Both the position numbers and the translations under genes were made by a program. Positions 21,374 to 34,262 of a stretch of DNA of 64,000 bases are shown piece by piece (the first letter of the stretch is position 1; each line of letters opens with the position of its first letter). The notes under the pieces are model-generated. The model saw only the letters and a list, made by a program, of their open reading frames with translations. It ran no database searches and was not told the origin of the DNA. The stretch lies in the NCBI GenBank assembly GCA_003999685.1, contig CP021223.1, forward strand, positions 744,001 to 808,000. Direction: 5' to 3'. The DNA comes from Taiwanofungus camphoratus. Lineage: Eukaryota; Basidiomycota; Agaricomycetes; Polyporales; Taiwanofungaceae.

Positions 21374-23831
21374 TTACAATCCGAGCGTAGATGCAATCGA
21401 AGGAGCGACAGAACCGTGGCGCCTGGGAGAGGGTGTAGAGGGGAGAATCGATCCCTGCCGCAGTGCGGACACAAGAGAGGGAGCTGCTGAGCCATGGCGC
21501 TGACGTTCCCACAATTTCTCCTTTGCCCGTACCTCGATGTTTTCAAAGGGTGCAGCCTGCGAGAGCTTCACGCAGTCGCGCGTGCCGAGAACTAGCAATT
21601 CAAAGAAGAATGACGCCGCTGCTCGGCGACTTGCCTGATTTTCCAAAGCTGAATCAGACGAGAGATCACGACCAAGAGGCAGGGGCTAATTCACCTTCTC
21701 AGACATGTTCTTGAAACTGATTACTTTCTCGTTATCTTCCTCCCCTTCAGACGGCTGTAATTCTCTCCGAATAATCCCCAGAGCTTTCACTGTATTCCTG
21801 CTGTAACCTTTTCCATCGTCACTAGAGTCTGCGGCGCTCTCTCCTGTTTGGCTCTGACTCTGTGATTGTGCTGAACGATCATCGAAGACCGCGATAGGGC
21901 ATGCAAGATCAGCATACGTGTCTTCACCCTCCTCAGGAGCCACTCCCTCAGCTGGCGGAGTCGATAAACGAGTCAGTTCAGACGGCGCGACAGATTTTGA
22001 TCGTGCCCGCTCCAAATCCATCCCTATGCCAGCGGCCATCTCAAATTCGGGTATATCCATATGGAAATCTTCAATCGGGCCTGCATTGTCAAACCCAAAG
22101 TCCGGACGGGGACCAGCACTCCCGCGCCCGAGAATGTCACTGCCAAGGACCACGCTAGGTGCAACGCTGGCTGCCCGGCGCGCCTGCTCAATCTCGTCAT
22201 CGGTTGCAATGCTGTCTTCTAGCCTGGGCTTCTTGCTGGGACTTTTATGTGGCGAAGCACCCCTGCGCTTGGGCGCTGACAAAATTTGCACAGGTCGCAT
22301 AAACATTTGAGCGAGCTCTGGCGCCAGCCCCGGCGGCGCAGCACAAAAGAAAGCACCTGCGGATGTCACCTTGGTCGGAAGGAAATGCGCTACAGGATCG
22401 TCACGGATTTCGAGCAAGCGCATGACAACGGGAGAGCGCGGTAAGAAGTGGTGTTCTGTCACGATATCACTCACGTCCTTGGTGACTTGCGAGCCGAGCC
22501 CCGCGTTACGACCCCGGCCAACTCTCGCACCCGGACCGTCAGCAAGTTCGGTGACAGAGTCGATGATCTGCTTCTTGTCCTTCCTTCTCTTGACCTTGGC
22601 GGCTTGGGCGTCTGCTCTAGGAGTCAACTCGACGTCCGGTGGAGGAGTTTGGGGAGGCTCCGTGAGAGGTGATGCTGTTCGATAGTTGAACGAGATTATC
22701 ATATGGAACAACATGATCTGACGACTCACATGCGCGGGAAGGGGTCAGACGTGGTGTCGGGGCATGTTCGCTTAGAGGCTTGTCTCCAAAGTCGAGACCA
22801 AGATCAAGATCCATTCCCCCAATATCCGGACCAAAATCCAGATCCATGTCAGCACCAAATGGATGCTCGGAAGGCTCTCTGCTTTTGTTCGACAGGAGAT
22901 CAAGGTCAAGGTCAATCCCCTGTCTGCCCAAGAGGTGGGAATCAAGCGATTCGCGCGCGCCCCGAGGTAATGCGGCATCTCGCCCCACCTCGACGCTCAT
23001 GCTGTCGTCCTCCACCCTGGAGACATTGTCATGAACGCTGACCGGGCCGTCTCCGAAGTCCAGCCCGAGATCAAGTTCATAGTCTTGCGAGCCAATACCA
23101 TCTGACGGGCCTAGGTCAAACCCATAACCTGGGTCGTCAAGGTCAAATTGAAAATCATCGGCGGTGGCCAAGGTTATATCGGCCATTCGAGCAATATGTT
23201 GCCCTCCAGGCTGCAGAGGTCTCTCTTCGAAATCCATGTCCCTATTGAATGTAATCGATTTAGTTTAGTCCAGTACGTCTTCAGTCGTACATACCAGTTG
23301 ATATCGGGTAGTAGAGCATCAAGGTCAAGATTATTTCCTTGCAAGGTAATTGCATTGCGATTGACGGCAAGCTGGTCCTCTGTCATGTCAACAATACCAG
23401 GGCGGAAAGCCTGCAACAACGGTCAAGCACAAGCAGAACACATGGAGATTCAATTTCACCATTTTAATCTTCAGCAAAGCTTCATTGCAATCATCCAATA
23501 GATATTTCGCTTTACGGCTATAAATGCGGACGACGCCAAGCAACAATTGGCCACTAAGTCGGAGAGCCATGACCTCAACCTCCTGACCCATGATCGCGTC
23601 TGCAGGGAACTAATATTTATGATGGGCCTCGAGGTGAGTATCGTTTTGTACTTACCAACCGACTGCTCGATATCTGTCTGTAGAGTCTGTGTTTTGGAAA
23701 GCTTCCGCTCCATGTGCGCTGCAAGCCATACTTTTGCTAGGGGTCCACGGCGGGACAGAATCGCTTCTGAGTAAAACTGCAAGCATTTAGGATTCAGGGA
23801 TGATAATCGTTCAAATCAGCGAGCATACCAT
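21374..23831 (-). CDS. rad21: cohesin kleisin subunit Rad21/Scc1
   Basis: The subunit closes the Smc1-Smc3 cohesin ring and is cut by separase at anaphase. Exons 23831-23829, 23776-23656, 23599-23460, 23410-23295, 23241-22730, 22674-21695 and 21634-21374 sum to 2133 nt (710 aa). The first coding exon is only the ATG. It is followed by the diagnostic N-terminal Rad21/Rec8 block [20 protein letters not shown]. The middle is acidic with repeated [10 protein letters not shown]-like units. SVEVGR (22980-22997) fits the yeast separase consensus S-x-E-x-G-R. The C-terminal winged helix ([17 protein letters not shown]) should bind the Smc1 head. The Rad21-like N-terminus and length favour the mitotic paralogue over Rec8. 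It is divergent from the PPR gene, with 285 bp between starts. Confidence 0.93.
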
Positions 23832-24116
23832 TGTTGAATAGGTATCCAAGAAATTGGGAGACGCGTCCGGTCGCGACTGTGGCAGATGAGCTGCTAATAC
23901 AAGCGTGTCGTGGTGCAGTTCAAGAGATCGCGACAGACTCACACCCAGCCTAGGTTGAAACTCCGGGACCCCAATTTAGGTTAAATATCAACACCGCTCA
24001 AAGGAGTGGCCACAACAGAGCACTGGCGGAGCTCTGGGTGCGACCGCCATAAGTCTAATATTTTTGCTCTGTGTGTCCGCTGCCAGTGCGAGTGCCAGTG
24101 GGCCCCGACGGCTACT
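23832..24116. promoter_or_regulatory. shared divergent promoter region rad21 / PPR gene
   Basis: Only 285 bp separate the two start codons, so both promoters and 5' UTRs must lie here. No TATA box is evident. Assignment rests on position alone. Confidence 0.5.
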
Positions 24117-26086
24117 ATGCTAGCATCTTCGTCTCGACATGCGTTGACAACAACACAGAGAAGAGTATCTTCTGTAGTTGCTGAGACTTGCAGCAGTGCC
24201 AACTTCTCGAGTATGTAACGAAGTCGAATAACCGTAGGCTGTTTATGATATCTGATGCTTTGTGTCTTGCTACTTAGGATGCACGCAGCAACAACAACGG
24301 GATGCGTCAACAGCAGCCACGAAACAAAATATCTTCAAGCCTCCTCGCGGTGAACAATATCGACAGGGAGGCCTCCGACATGGACCATATGCCTATCAAC
24401 CAGACACCCGCTTCCGCGGGTCAAATGGCTCGACGGCCCTTGCCCGCTTCAACCTCGAGATTGGGAAGCGGGTGGAGAGGAACATGACCCGCAATGCATT
24501 ACTCATGTGTAAACAGATGAAGGACGAAGGGGTCCAGCCGGACCTCACTACCTACGGGTACATCATAGAGATGTGCGCGAAGGGCGGTCACCACTTCGAG
24601 GCACGCGCTGCTTTCGAAGATATGCTTGCAATGGGCTTGGAACCTAATCGTCGTATATTCCACCATCTCCTTGATGTGAGGTGAAGTCTCTTGCGTGCCG
24701 CGCCCGCGAAGATGGGTTGCTCATCTCATTTTGACAGGCATTCCGCTTCCTCGACACCACTTCAACGTGGGAAATATTGGATTTAATGAAACAGTTCAAT
24801 ATTACTCCAAACGAAATAACCTACGAGATAATCATCTTTCGTTACACTGAGTCGGGGAACCTCGAACTCGCGTTGCAATACCTTGCGGAGATGGGCACAC
24901 GAGGTCTTTCCCCAACGCTCAAGACTGCAGGGAGCATAATTAACACTGCAAATAGACGGGGATTTCCCCGGTTGGCATTGGACTTAGCGGACGCCTTTGA
25001 ACAATCTTCTGTCCGTCGCTTAGAGGGTAGCGTGTGGATGGAGTGTCTGATTGCAAGTTCGGATGCCTTGTTTGTGCGTGCACATTTTTGAAAGTTTCAC
25101 TCCAAGACTCACACTAGCAATAGGAGGATGGCGTCCTCAGGGCATGGCAAAAGGTGATACATGAGCTCAATATGTTACCCGACGAAGGTTGTTGCTTGCA
25201 GGTTTTACATACCGTCGGAAGACATGGGCTATCAGCGCTCGGGCTCGACGCACTACGTGTTCTTGGCCGCATAGGCGTGGCCTGGCAAGAATTTCACTTT
25301 GCGCCGGTCATTGAGGGGCTTTGTAAGGAAGATAAAACGAAGGAAGCGCTGGCGATGTTAGACATGATACGCAGTCATGGCATCACGCCTGTCGCCGAGA
25401 CAGCTTACCCTATATTCAAATCACTCAAGGGCGACCCAGACGCGATAGACGAGGCATGGGGTCACCTAGAGACGCTGCGCGAAGAAGGCAAGACGATCGA
25501 TGTGACGGCATTAAACGTGATTATACAGGCTTCAGCGGCTCTTGGCGACTTGCAGCGCGCTGTAGGTACGTACAAGGCATGCTACGATCTTGGTGTCAGC
25601 CCGAATGTCGACACATATAATCTTCTTCTGGCGGGTTGTATCACTGCGCAACATCGTGAACTTGGTGATCGCCTACTGTCGGAGATGAAAGAGGCGGCGA
25701 TCAAGCCTGACGTGCGGACGTATGAACGGCTGATCGTGCTGTGTCTGACGCAGACGAACTACGAGGACGCATTCTTCTACCTCGAGGAGATGAAGACAGA
25801 GGGTCACATCCCCCCATTGGCTGTTTACGAAGCGATCATTCGTAAATGTATGCAGTTGGGTGATACCCGATACCGGCTGGCCTTGGAGGAGATGGTGGAA
25901 TGTGGCTACAAAGTCTCACCGAAGTTGAACTCGTTCATTCAGTCCGGAGGAGAGCATGACGGTTCTGAGGAGTGGCAGTCAACATTGGGGGATGACCTCA
26001 AGGAGCGGAAACGTAAGCAGTTCTTGGAAGGGATAGACGATGCTACGCAAGGTGTAGTTGACGTGAAGGAGGCTGGAAAAATATAG
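24117..26086 (+). CDS. pentatricopeptide repeat (PPR) protein, probably mitochondrial
   Basis: Exons 24117-24210, 24278-24675, 24738-25073 and 25124-26086 sum to 1791 nt (596 aa). The N-terminus is rich in Ser, Arg, Thr and Ala with few acidic residues, as in mitochondrial presequences. Several degenerate 35-residue helical repeats follow, for example GVQPDLTTYGYIIEMCAKGG, then NITPNEITYEIIIFRYTESG and GVSPNVDTYNLLLAGC. Such proteins bind organellar RNA and support its processing, stability or translation. The C-terminus is charged. No SMR, DYW or other extra domain was seen. The first exon donor GTATGT at 24211 is canonical. The target RNA is unknown. Confidence 0.85.
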
Positions 26087-26341
26087 GCGGGTTATAAACG
26101 CATTTGTTTTCTACCATTACATGATTCCATTGCAGACCTCATTGCATTGAGTATTGTGAGTCCAACAGGAGTCATTAAATTACGTAATAATAACAATACT
26201 ATCGTGTCGACCGGCGGCAGGCGCGTGCTTTGAAGATCACCGCACGTGATACCGACGCGTCTACCGTTGTCTGTGTTTGTTGTTCGCGTTGGATGTGTTC
26301 AGCTCTCAGCATCGCGCGTGATTAACGTAAAGGAAAGAATT

Positions 26342-28824
26342 ATGTTTCCTAGAGGACCAAGATTTCCAGCTGTAAAAGGTATGTACCTTTAGATAGATTA
26401 TTTCCTTGCCATAATCTCGTCCTTCAGTACCAGACATTCCGGGGCCCAACACATACAACCCTCAAGGTGGACATGGCCACCTGTCAATGTTTCTCTGGCT
26501 AATCATGCTCTAGATCCCGAGTATGATGCTTATAAACGAGGTGCATTCTTGGAGAAGACAAACCGCTTTTCCAAGGACAAGACGTCGGATGTACCAGGTA
26601 TGTGTTGAGATGAAGGCGTTAATTACCAGACTGAGGGGTTTCGTTTCAGGACCCGGTGCATACAAGACAGAGACCGCAATGACCGATGTGAAATGTACAA
26701 CAAATAACGTAACCAAATCAACCACTGATCGATATGCTGTTCTGCAACGCAGAGTAGAGGAGCTCGAGAGATTGCATTCGGAGGGCAAGAAGTCTGTGAG
26801 TGCTCTCGCTGGCCACTCCGCAATTCCTTCAGGATATTGAATAGTATGCAGCACCTTATAGAACTAGAGCGCCTCAAATTCGACTTGCATGGCGCCCAGA
26901 AGTCCCTAACAGAGCATTCCGAACGAGCGGATAAGCAAAAGAAGCAGAATGATGCTCTCGAGTCCAGATTGCAAGAGCTGAAGAAGATCAGCACTTCTGA
27001 GCAGTCAGAAATTCGGGACCTACGTGCGAAGATTCGCGTCGCAGAGCACGAACGTGCACAACTCGCTTCGAAGCAGAGCGAAGCCGGAGAGGCGCGGAAG
27101 GCCCTCCAGGCGGCAGAAGCAAGGAGGAGGGACGAACTTCGAGAGCGAGATCGAAAGATCGCCGAGCTCGAGAAGGCATTGAGTATGGAGAGGAAGAAGC
27201 GTGAGACGGTCGAGATGAGGCTGGCAGATATAAAGAACAAGGCGGATAACGAGTTGCAGGAGGTACGTGAGACTGCGAGCGGCTTCGAGACGGCCCTGCG
27301 AGACACTCGCTTAGAAGCACAAAGGGCGAAAGCTGCATTGGAGGATCTAGAGAATCGAGTGACAGATAGGGAGGAGGAACTCATGCAAAGGCTAGAACAG
27401 CATCGCCATCTATTAGCCCGTGTGGCGGACGAGTATGGTCAACTAGTTGCCGCGACCGTTCCTCTATCGGTACACTCGCACGTCAAGGACGAATCTGAGA
27501 TACTGAAGATTCGCGTCCTCCGCCTCGAGCGGAAACTTGCGAATACGGAAGGTCAAGTAGTAGAACTGGCAAATCTGGTCCGGCATACCAAAGACGAGAA
27601 CATGTTCTTATCTACTCGACTGAAGGAGGTAGATGCAGAGGCCTTGTTCTATTCTCAAGCCCTCAAGGACATTGCTCAGGAAGAGAGGCCAGACCCCACC
27701 GCAAACCTGGCTCTGGATGAAGATTTGGATGTGCTAAGACGGCAATTGCAGCAGTGTCAGACTGACATGCAGAAAACACTCACTGCCGACCTTCGTGTGT
27801 GGGAGGAATTGGATCGGCTGAGGAGCGATGCGCTAATCCTACACAGTTCAGCATTACTCAAGGCCCTAAATGGCGCAGAAGACCAGGGGATACAACAGGC
27901 TATGCAGCTATCCGAAGTCAATGCAAAGCATGCAGAGCTATCCGCGACGTTGGAGGCACTCAAGGCCGAGTATGCATCCATCCAGTGTCGACTCGTTGAG
28001 GTGACAGGCTCGTTCGAGACTTCGAAAATTGCAGAAGAGGCACTGAAAAAACAGCTAGAAACTTACCGGGCACAGACACGGGCAGAGGTAGCCGCGGTTG
28101 AACAGACACTGCAGAGGGAGAGGGAAGCGAGTAAGCGTCTCGTAGAAACTCTGCATAAGAGCAAGTTAGCAGAAGAGGCACTTCAGGCTGAGATTGGACA
28201 GTGAGTTCTGGATCTTAATGCTATGCCGTTGAAGGGCATCATAACGACCTCGAAATCCACTATAGATTATCATCAGAACTGGCACAAGCGGAGCGGTATC
28301 AAGAGGCGTACAACGGCCTTGTTGAAGAGGTCGGCGCGCTGATCGCCCGCAACTCACTTGCAGAAGAAGAGACGGCTCGCTTGAGCAAGTTCAACGCCGA
28401 GATCCTCGGGCATAACAATCCTGCACAACGAATCATGTACGTGGATAGAATTCGCAGGGAACTTCATGAGACCAAGCAGGTAGGCATGAAGTCTTCGTTC
28501 ACTGTCAGTACTGATATATGACTACAGAAGTTATTCCTGTCCACACGCGATAGGGATGCAGTTGTTGCCGATAACGATGACTTGCGATACGAGCTGGAAT
28601 TGTACAAGTCGGTCGCCGTACCGCCCGAATTAAAGCCTCGCGCAACATTGACGCGTGTAGGTCGTGTACCACTAGCGATGCAGGACGTCAACATTAGAGG
28701 TAACACGAATCCCGCGGAACACACGGAGAGTGTTCAAGTAAGTGAAGGCAAACAAAGGATGCTTGACACTATGCCTGAATTGGAGTATGAACATGGAGAA
28801 ATGACGCTCGACGAAATCATGTAG
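26342..28824 (+). CDS. HMMR/RHAMM-like coiled-coil protein
   Basis: Exons 26342-26378, 26428-26466, 26514-26597, 26650-26795, 26852-28200, 28266-28479 and 28528-28824 sum to 2166 nt (721 aa). The N-terminus MFPRGPRFPAVK is followed by two Pro-Gly motifs (VPDIPGPNTYNPQ and VPGPGAYK), like the N-terminus of animal HMMR. About 550 residues of nearly unbroken coiled coil follow. The distal block ILGHNNPAQRIMYVDRIRRE matches the conserved HMMR C-terminal region, which in animals helps target the protein to microtubules and centrosomes. A role at the spindle pole body or microtubules is inferred. Splicing at 26796-26851 (GTGAGT to ATGCAG) keeps the frame. The gene converges on cysteine synthase, with 231 bp between stops. 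Confidence 0.75.
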
Positions 28825-29055
28825 ATAATGTTAACGGTGGTCTTGCTTCCTTATTCATTGATTTGCGATATCTAGGCCTTGTATAATTTTCGATTTCTGC
28901 CATGCAGGTGCTATATATCCTGACCTTCGCCCAATCTCACCTGTCTGCAGGCTTGGTAAGAACGATCCTTTCTCAAAAAAACGTCGGCGAGACTCAAGTG
29001 TCAGTGATTTCGGATAGTTCGCAGAGGTACCGACTAGTGACTCGCTTCACCCCAT

Positions 29056-30418
29056 CTATTCTAATACAGCGTACTTCTTCAAATGCAAAGGAATCGCGTC
29101 TTCTAGTCCTTTTGCTTTCAGCCAGGCTCTCGAAAATATTCGGCTCTGATATCGGTATGCACCGTCACAAAGTATCGTAGCGATGGTTTTGCCTGTGCAG
29201 TCGATCAGATAGAACAGCACTACGGAAAACACCGATGAGAACAAACCTGGACCCAACTTCTGTGCAAGTTTTACAGCTGCAACAACATTGAGGGCTGAAC
29301 TAGCTCCTAGATACAGTCCCTCGGTGTCAAGCAAGCCGTACACCATTTCTATCGACTCAGCATCGGGTATATGAAACGCGCCATCGAGATTCTGCACAAA
29401 TGTGCCCAAGTTATTTGTAATGCGCCCTTGGCCAATGCCTTTAGATAAAAATGTCGGTTGAATTGTCCCCGTAAGCGAAGAGCGAAAGATACGTGCCTTC
29501 TGTGATTGAGCCACCACTTCTCTCTGTCAGCTTTCCACCGCTACTTACGTAGCTATAGAGCACACTCCCAGGAGGGTCGGCCAGATATACCTGCGTTTTC
29601 CCACCGCTTTTCTCCTTCAAAGCCCTGCCTATGCCCGCCAAAGTGCCACCGGTACCTGTTGCACAAATGAAACCATCAACGTCTCCGCGCGTCTGCTCCC
29701 AGATCTCCGGGCCAGTGGACATATAGTGTGCCTTCGCGTTGGCAGTATTGTCGAACTGATCCGTCCAGATGGCATTCGGAAGACTTTTGGCGAAGTCGCG
29801 CGCCTGATGGTTGTAATTTTTGGGATTCTCATACGCTACAGCAGGTACCGGGTAGACCTCCGCACCGAGCATACGCAAGAGATCGATCTTCTCCTGACTC
29901 TGGAAAGAAGGGCAAACTGTCTGACACGGCTGATTGAAGGTGCGCGCGTACGTTGCGCACCTGCGTGTTAGGCATGAAGATTACGCATTTGTACCCGCGG
30001 GCTCGGCATACGTGGGCAAGCCCAATGCCAGTATTGCCTGCAGTACCCTCGACGACAGTGCCTCCAGGCTTCAAACTGTATACAAAGTAAAGCCATCAGC
30101 ACGTTATAAGAGGGTGAGAGAAAATCATACGTACAGACCTCGCTCCTCTGCATCCTGAACAACACCCAGTGCGGCGCGGTCTTTCACGCTCCCACCGGGA
30201 TTTTGGAATTCGGCCTTGCCGACGATATTACAACCAGTTGTTTCGGAAAGCTTTTTCAAATGAATCTAGCAATAATCTCATCAGACTACAACCTTTACCA
30301 CAGACCTAGTCCATTCACTGACGAGTGGTGTGTTTCCGACAGCACCGGTGAAACCATCGACAGCACGGGATGTGAACGTCCTAGTGAGAACCTTCGCCCG
30401 CAGAGCAGTGGACATCAT
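29056..30418 (-). CDS. cysteine synthase (O-acetylserine sulfhydrylase type), PLP-dependent
   Basis: Exons 30418-30323, 30265-30135, 30075-29961, 29899-29497, 29438-29247 and 29192-29056 sum to 1074 nt (357 aa). The enzyme makes cysteine from O-acetylserine and sulfide. The PLP lysine is Lys60 in NPGGSVKD. The phosphate-binding [11 protein letters not shown] and [12 protein letters not shown] loops are intact. An Arg/Thr-rich N-terminus ([19 protein letters not shown]) suggests mitochondrial import, as for fungal Cys17/CysB-like enzymes. Intron 4 (29496-29439) needs a GC donor (GAAG then GCACGT) to join ITEG to IGQGRITNN; no GT in range gives the same protein. The C-terminus has the extra block found in fungal homologues ([13 protein letters not shown]). 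Confidence 0.92.
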
Positions 30419-30916
30419 GGCAGGAAGAAACAGACTAACGAACACTAGTCCTGCTGTAATTCGGACTCAGGCTACTCGTTGCATTACAAGGCGTCATCGT
30501 GAGCACCATCGCACGGTGCAAAAAGACTGTTCTTATGTAAGTCTATCCTTGATTATCCGTTGGTAAAACTGATTTGCAAATCAGCCCGCCAGCAACATAT
30601 ATTTCCAGGAACGAGCAAAGATTTCAGAAACGAAAGGCGAGGAGACTATGATAGGCTACCTATCCATTAAAAATGCATATACATAGGTGTATCATCGAGT
30701 AGGGGTAAATGAAAGATGTCCCTAGTGTGGAGGAGAAAAGCAGTAACGAGCAGCGAGAAGATTGGAGAAGGCGTGTGGACTGATATATCCGTCGTGCGAG
30801 CGTGCGTGCGTCGTGCGGGCCATAAGAATCAAGATCACCGGGAAACAGTACGGGGTATCAAGCAAAGACAGAGAATAGAGGACAGATAGTTTCCCGATAA
30901 AAGAGACAAAACGCAT

Positions 30917-31767
<851 letters not shown>

Positions 31768-32072
31768 GTTGGAACTGAGTTGTAAAGAACGTAATGAGCG
31801 ACAGGAGGTGAGAGGTGTGGCCGAGGCAAAGAGGAGAAAGGTCTAGTCGCTTGCCTTACCACGTTCGGAAAGGCGGGGTGGCCGTGGCAAATTCAGACAA
31901 GGCTCTGACCCACGCGACCTCGGACACCGCCCGGCTCACATGATGGTTCGACATTCATGTACTTGAGTATCATTATATGTGACGTGTATACATAGCACAG
32001 AGAATACAAGTAAACCAAGGATGTGGTATAATAGCAAATGGGAATAAGATGAACTACACAATACACGGCGCA

Positions 32073-34262
32073 CTAGCTGGAAGGAACCCCTGCTGGACCC
32101 GGTTGTGACTGGTTGAATACCTTCAACCAACCGTCCCCCATATCAGATCGCAGCGCCTCTATCCGCGCCCGGAATGCATTTGCTTCCTCAAAGTGGTCCA
32201 CATCGTTTTCCCTGCTGGACTCGTAAACTGAGGCAGATACGCGTGCTCTCCGGGCAGCTGACTTCGATATTGTCGAAAACTTCCGCACAGATGGTGCACG
32301 TGCGACAGTAGACAAGGACGACGTTGGGTCGTTTGATGTGCCATCGGTAGCGGATGCAAACTCGGTGAAGTTCCGACTGTGCCGAGACTTTGCTGCAGGT
32401 CGTACGCCCGGCGTCACGGCAGGCGGCGCCACGCTAGGGTCATTTTGACCCTCGCTAGATGGTCCGCTGCGAGTTGCAGGCGACAAAACAGATGCTGACA
32501 CTTCGAGCGCTGGCTTGGCAGGGCTCGAGGGACGTACGCCAGCATCTGGATGTACTTTCGGCGCACTCCTTGAGCTTCCCGCCTCACTTGCATCCATGCC
32601 ACGGTCCAAGTCCACAATTCGCTTGTTCTTCTTGCGGCGTGCTTTGCCTGATACTGCTGCCAGCTGCGGCGATGCGGCATGTGATGGTGGGGTTGACGTC
32701 GACGAAACCAACGACGAGCTGTCCTGTGCGGACGATACGCCGTTTGCGGCTGCGGGACTCCCAACCGCCACAACTGGAGGAGAATAGGCAGCCGAGGGTG
32801 GCCGTGCAGAAGTCATCTGTTGTGGTGGCGACGATGTCATATACATCTTCTCGTAGAATCCTGGTGGTGAGCCGTCCAGCAAAATGCTTTTGCCCTCCTT
32901 CGAGAAGTAATCGAAGCACCGTATGCGGTAGCCCTCTTCAATCTCTGCAAGGGGGTTACCCTCGACGTATACCTCGGCAATGTTGGGCAGCATCGCCAGT
33001 CTTCCGACCTCTGCACTCTCCTCGATGAGATTCTCCCGCAGGTCTACTCGTTCCAGTGCGAGTAACCGCTCCAAGCCACATATAGATTCGAGCCGGTTGC
33101 GCGAGAGGTTTAAGTAAAGTACCTGCCCGAGCATCGTATAAATGCCCAGCACAGAGTCAATCATATTATCAGAAAGGTTGAGTGAGATTAGGTTGTAGAG
33201 TAAGGACAAGCCAGATGGGACAGAGACCAGAAGGTTTGATGAGAGATCTAGGTGTGTAAGAGTAGTGAGGTAGGGCAAAGGTGACGTCGGCAGGAAAGTG
33301 AGGGCATTGTCAGACAATGATAGGTGTCGTAGGAAGGCCCACTTGAGCGATGGCAGCTCCGTGGGAGTAGAGGGCTTCGGTGTGTCTTCAACGCTAGAGA
33401 GGGGCGGACTATCAGAATGGTCCTCAGTATCCTCAGGCACCGAATCAGGTAGCGTCGTGCTGTAGAACGACATCTGCCGCGACATTCCACGAGAGAATTT
33501 TGGCGGCCTCAAGTCATTCACCCGACCCTCCCTTCGCGCTTGATCATCTACCACCGCTCCGATGAATATGTCCGACACATCCTCTAGCCCACTCTTCTTG
33601 ACTGTCAAGCTTCTCAGGCTCTCGGCTAGCCTGTCCCAGCCTAATAGCGTTCGCGGATCCATGTCCACGCACTGGAGACTCTGCAGATTCTTGAACGCAT
33701 CCATTGGCAACGCGTTCTCATTGGGTGTCTCGTTGGCTAACTCAGCTATAAGCCTCGCCTCAGGTGCGTGGATTGACAACGCAGGCAATTTCGTGAAGCT
33801 ACTGTAGATGTACTTGAGTTCCGCATCGACACTCGGGGGTGGCGGCCTACCCCACCAACCTGCGGCCAGTGACAGACGTGAGACGGCGGACAAGGACGAG
33901 CGGAACGACATTAGAGAAAGTGTCTCCGACTTATCCGAGCCTGAGAAGACATTGATGTAGTTCATCGGCCGCGACGGGCTGTCAGCCTTCACGTCCAGAG
34001 AGCCAACGTCGATCCCCAGAGCCTCCAGGCGCATCAACAGATAGAAGAGGTGATGCGAGTCAAAGGACAGAACCACGGGCTTCGTGTTGGTAGGAACGGC
34101 ATTATCAGATGCAAACCAGGCGAAGAGATTGAACATGGACGTGTCCGCTGTTCCCTTCGTACGCCGTCTGCGAGTAATAGCGGCCGCGGCGAGTCCTTGT
34201 TCATGTGTTCTGATATAGTTGGCAATGCGCCTAATATACTCGTCTCCTAGTTCATGTTCCAT
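32073..34262 (-). CDS. leucine-rich repeat protein of unknown function
   Basis: A single uninterrupted reading frame of 729 codons from ATG 34262, unusual next to such intron-rich neighbours. The N-terminal third has no recognised domain but contains helical and hydrophobic segments. Residues of roughly 310-450 form about five to six SDS22-like leucine-rich repeats (for example LTHLDLSSNLLVSVPSGL and LNLSRNRLESICGLERL) capped by VYVEGNPLAEI. The C-terminal 270 residues are Ser/Ala/Pro-rich and probably disordered, with a basic patch RRKKNKR, ending in a short conserved-looking helix (ARIEALRSDMGDGWLKVF). The overall plan recalls STK11IP or nischarin-type scaffolds, but the match is too loose to name it. 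Confidence 0.8.
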   Translation of the reverse strand: MEHELGDEYIRRIANYIRTHEQGLAAAAITRRRRTKGTADTSMFNLFAWFASDNAVPTNTKPVVLSFDSHHLFYLLMRLEALGIDVGSLDVKADSPSRPMNYINVFSGSDKSETLSLMSFRSSLSAVSRLSLAAGWWGRPPPPSVDAELKYIYSSFTKLPALSIHAPEARLIAELANETPNENALPMDAFKNLQSLQCVDMDPRTLLGWDRLAESLRSLTVKKSGLEDVSDIFIGAVVDDQARREGRVNDLRPPKFSRGMSRQMSFYSTTLPDSVPEDTEDHSDSPPLSSVEDTPKPSTPTELPSLKWAFLRHLSLSDNALTFLPTSPLPYLTTLTHLDLSSNLLVSVPSGLSLLYNLISLNLSDNMIDSVLGIYTMLGQVLYLNLSRNRLESICGLERLLALERVDLRENLIEESAEVGRLAMLPNIAEVYVEGNPLAEIEEGYRIRCFDYFSKEGKSILLDGSPPGFYEKMYMTSSPPQQMTSARPPSAAYSPPVVAVGSPAAANGVSSAQDSSSLVSSTSTPPSHAASPQLAAVSGKARRKKNKRIVDLDRGMDASEAGSSRSAPKVHPDAGVRPSSPAKPALEVSASVLSPATRSGPSSEGQNDPSVAPPAVTPGVRPAAKSRHSRNFTEFASATDGTSNDPTSSLSTVARAPSVRKFSTISKSAARRARVSASVYESSRENDVDHFEEANAFRARIEALRSDMGDGWLKVFNQSQPGPAGVPSS

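Noticed and set aside
26623-27384. 253-codon minus-strand Ser/Arg/Cys-rich frame
   Set aside because: Antisense shadow of the HMMR-like coiled coil, produced by its codon periodicity.
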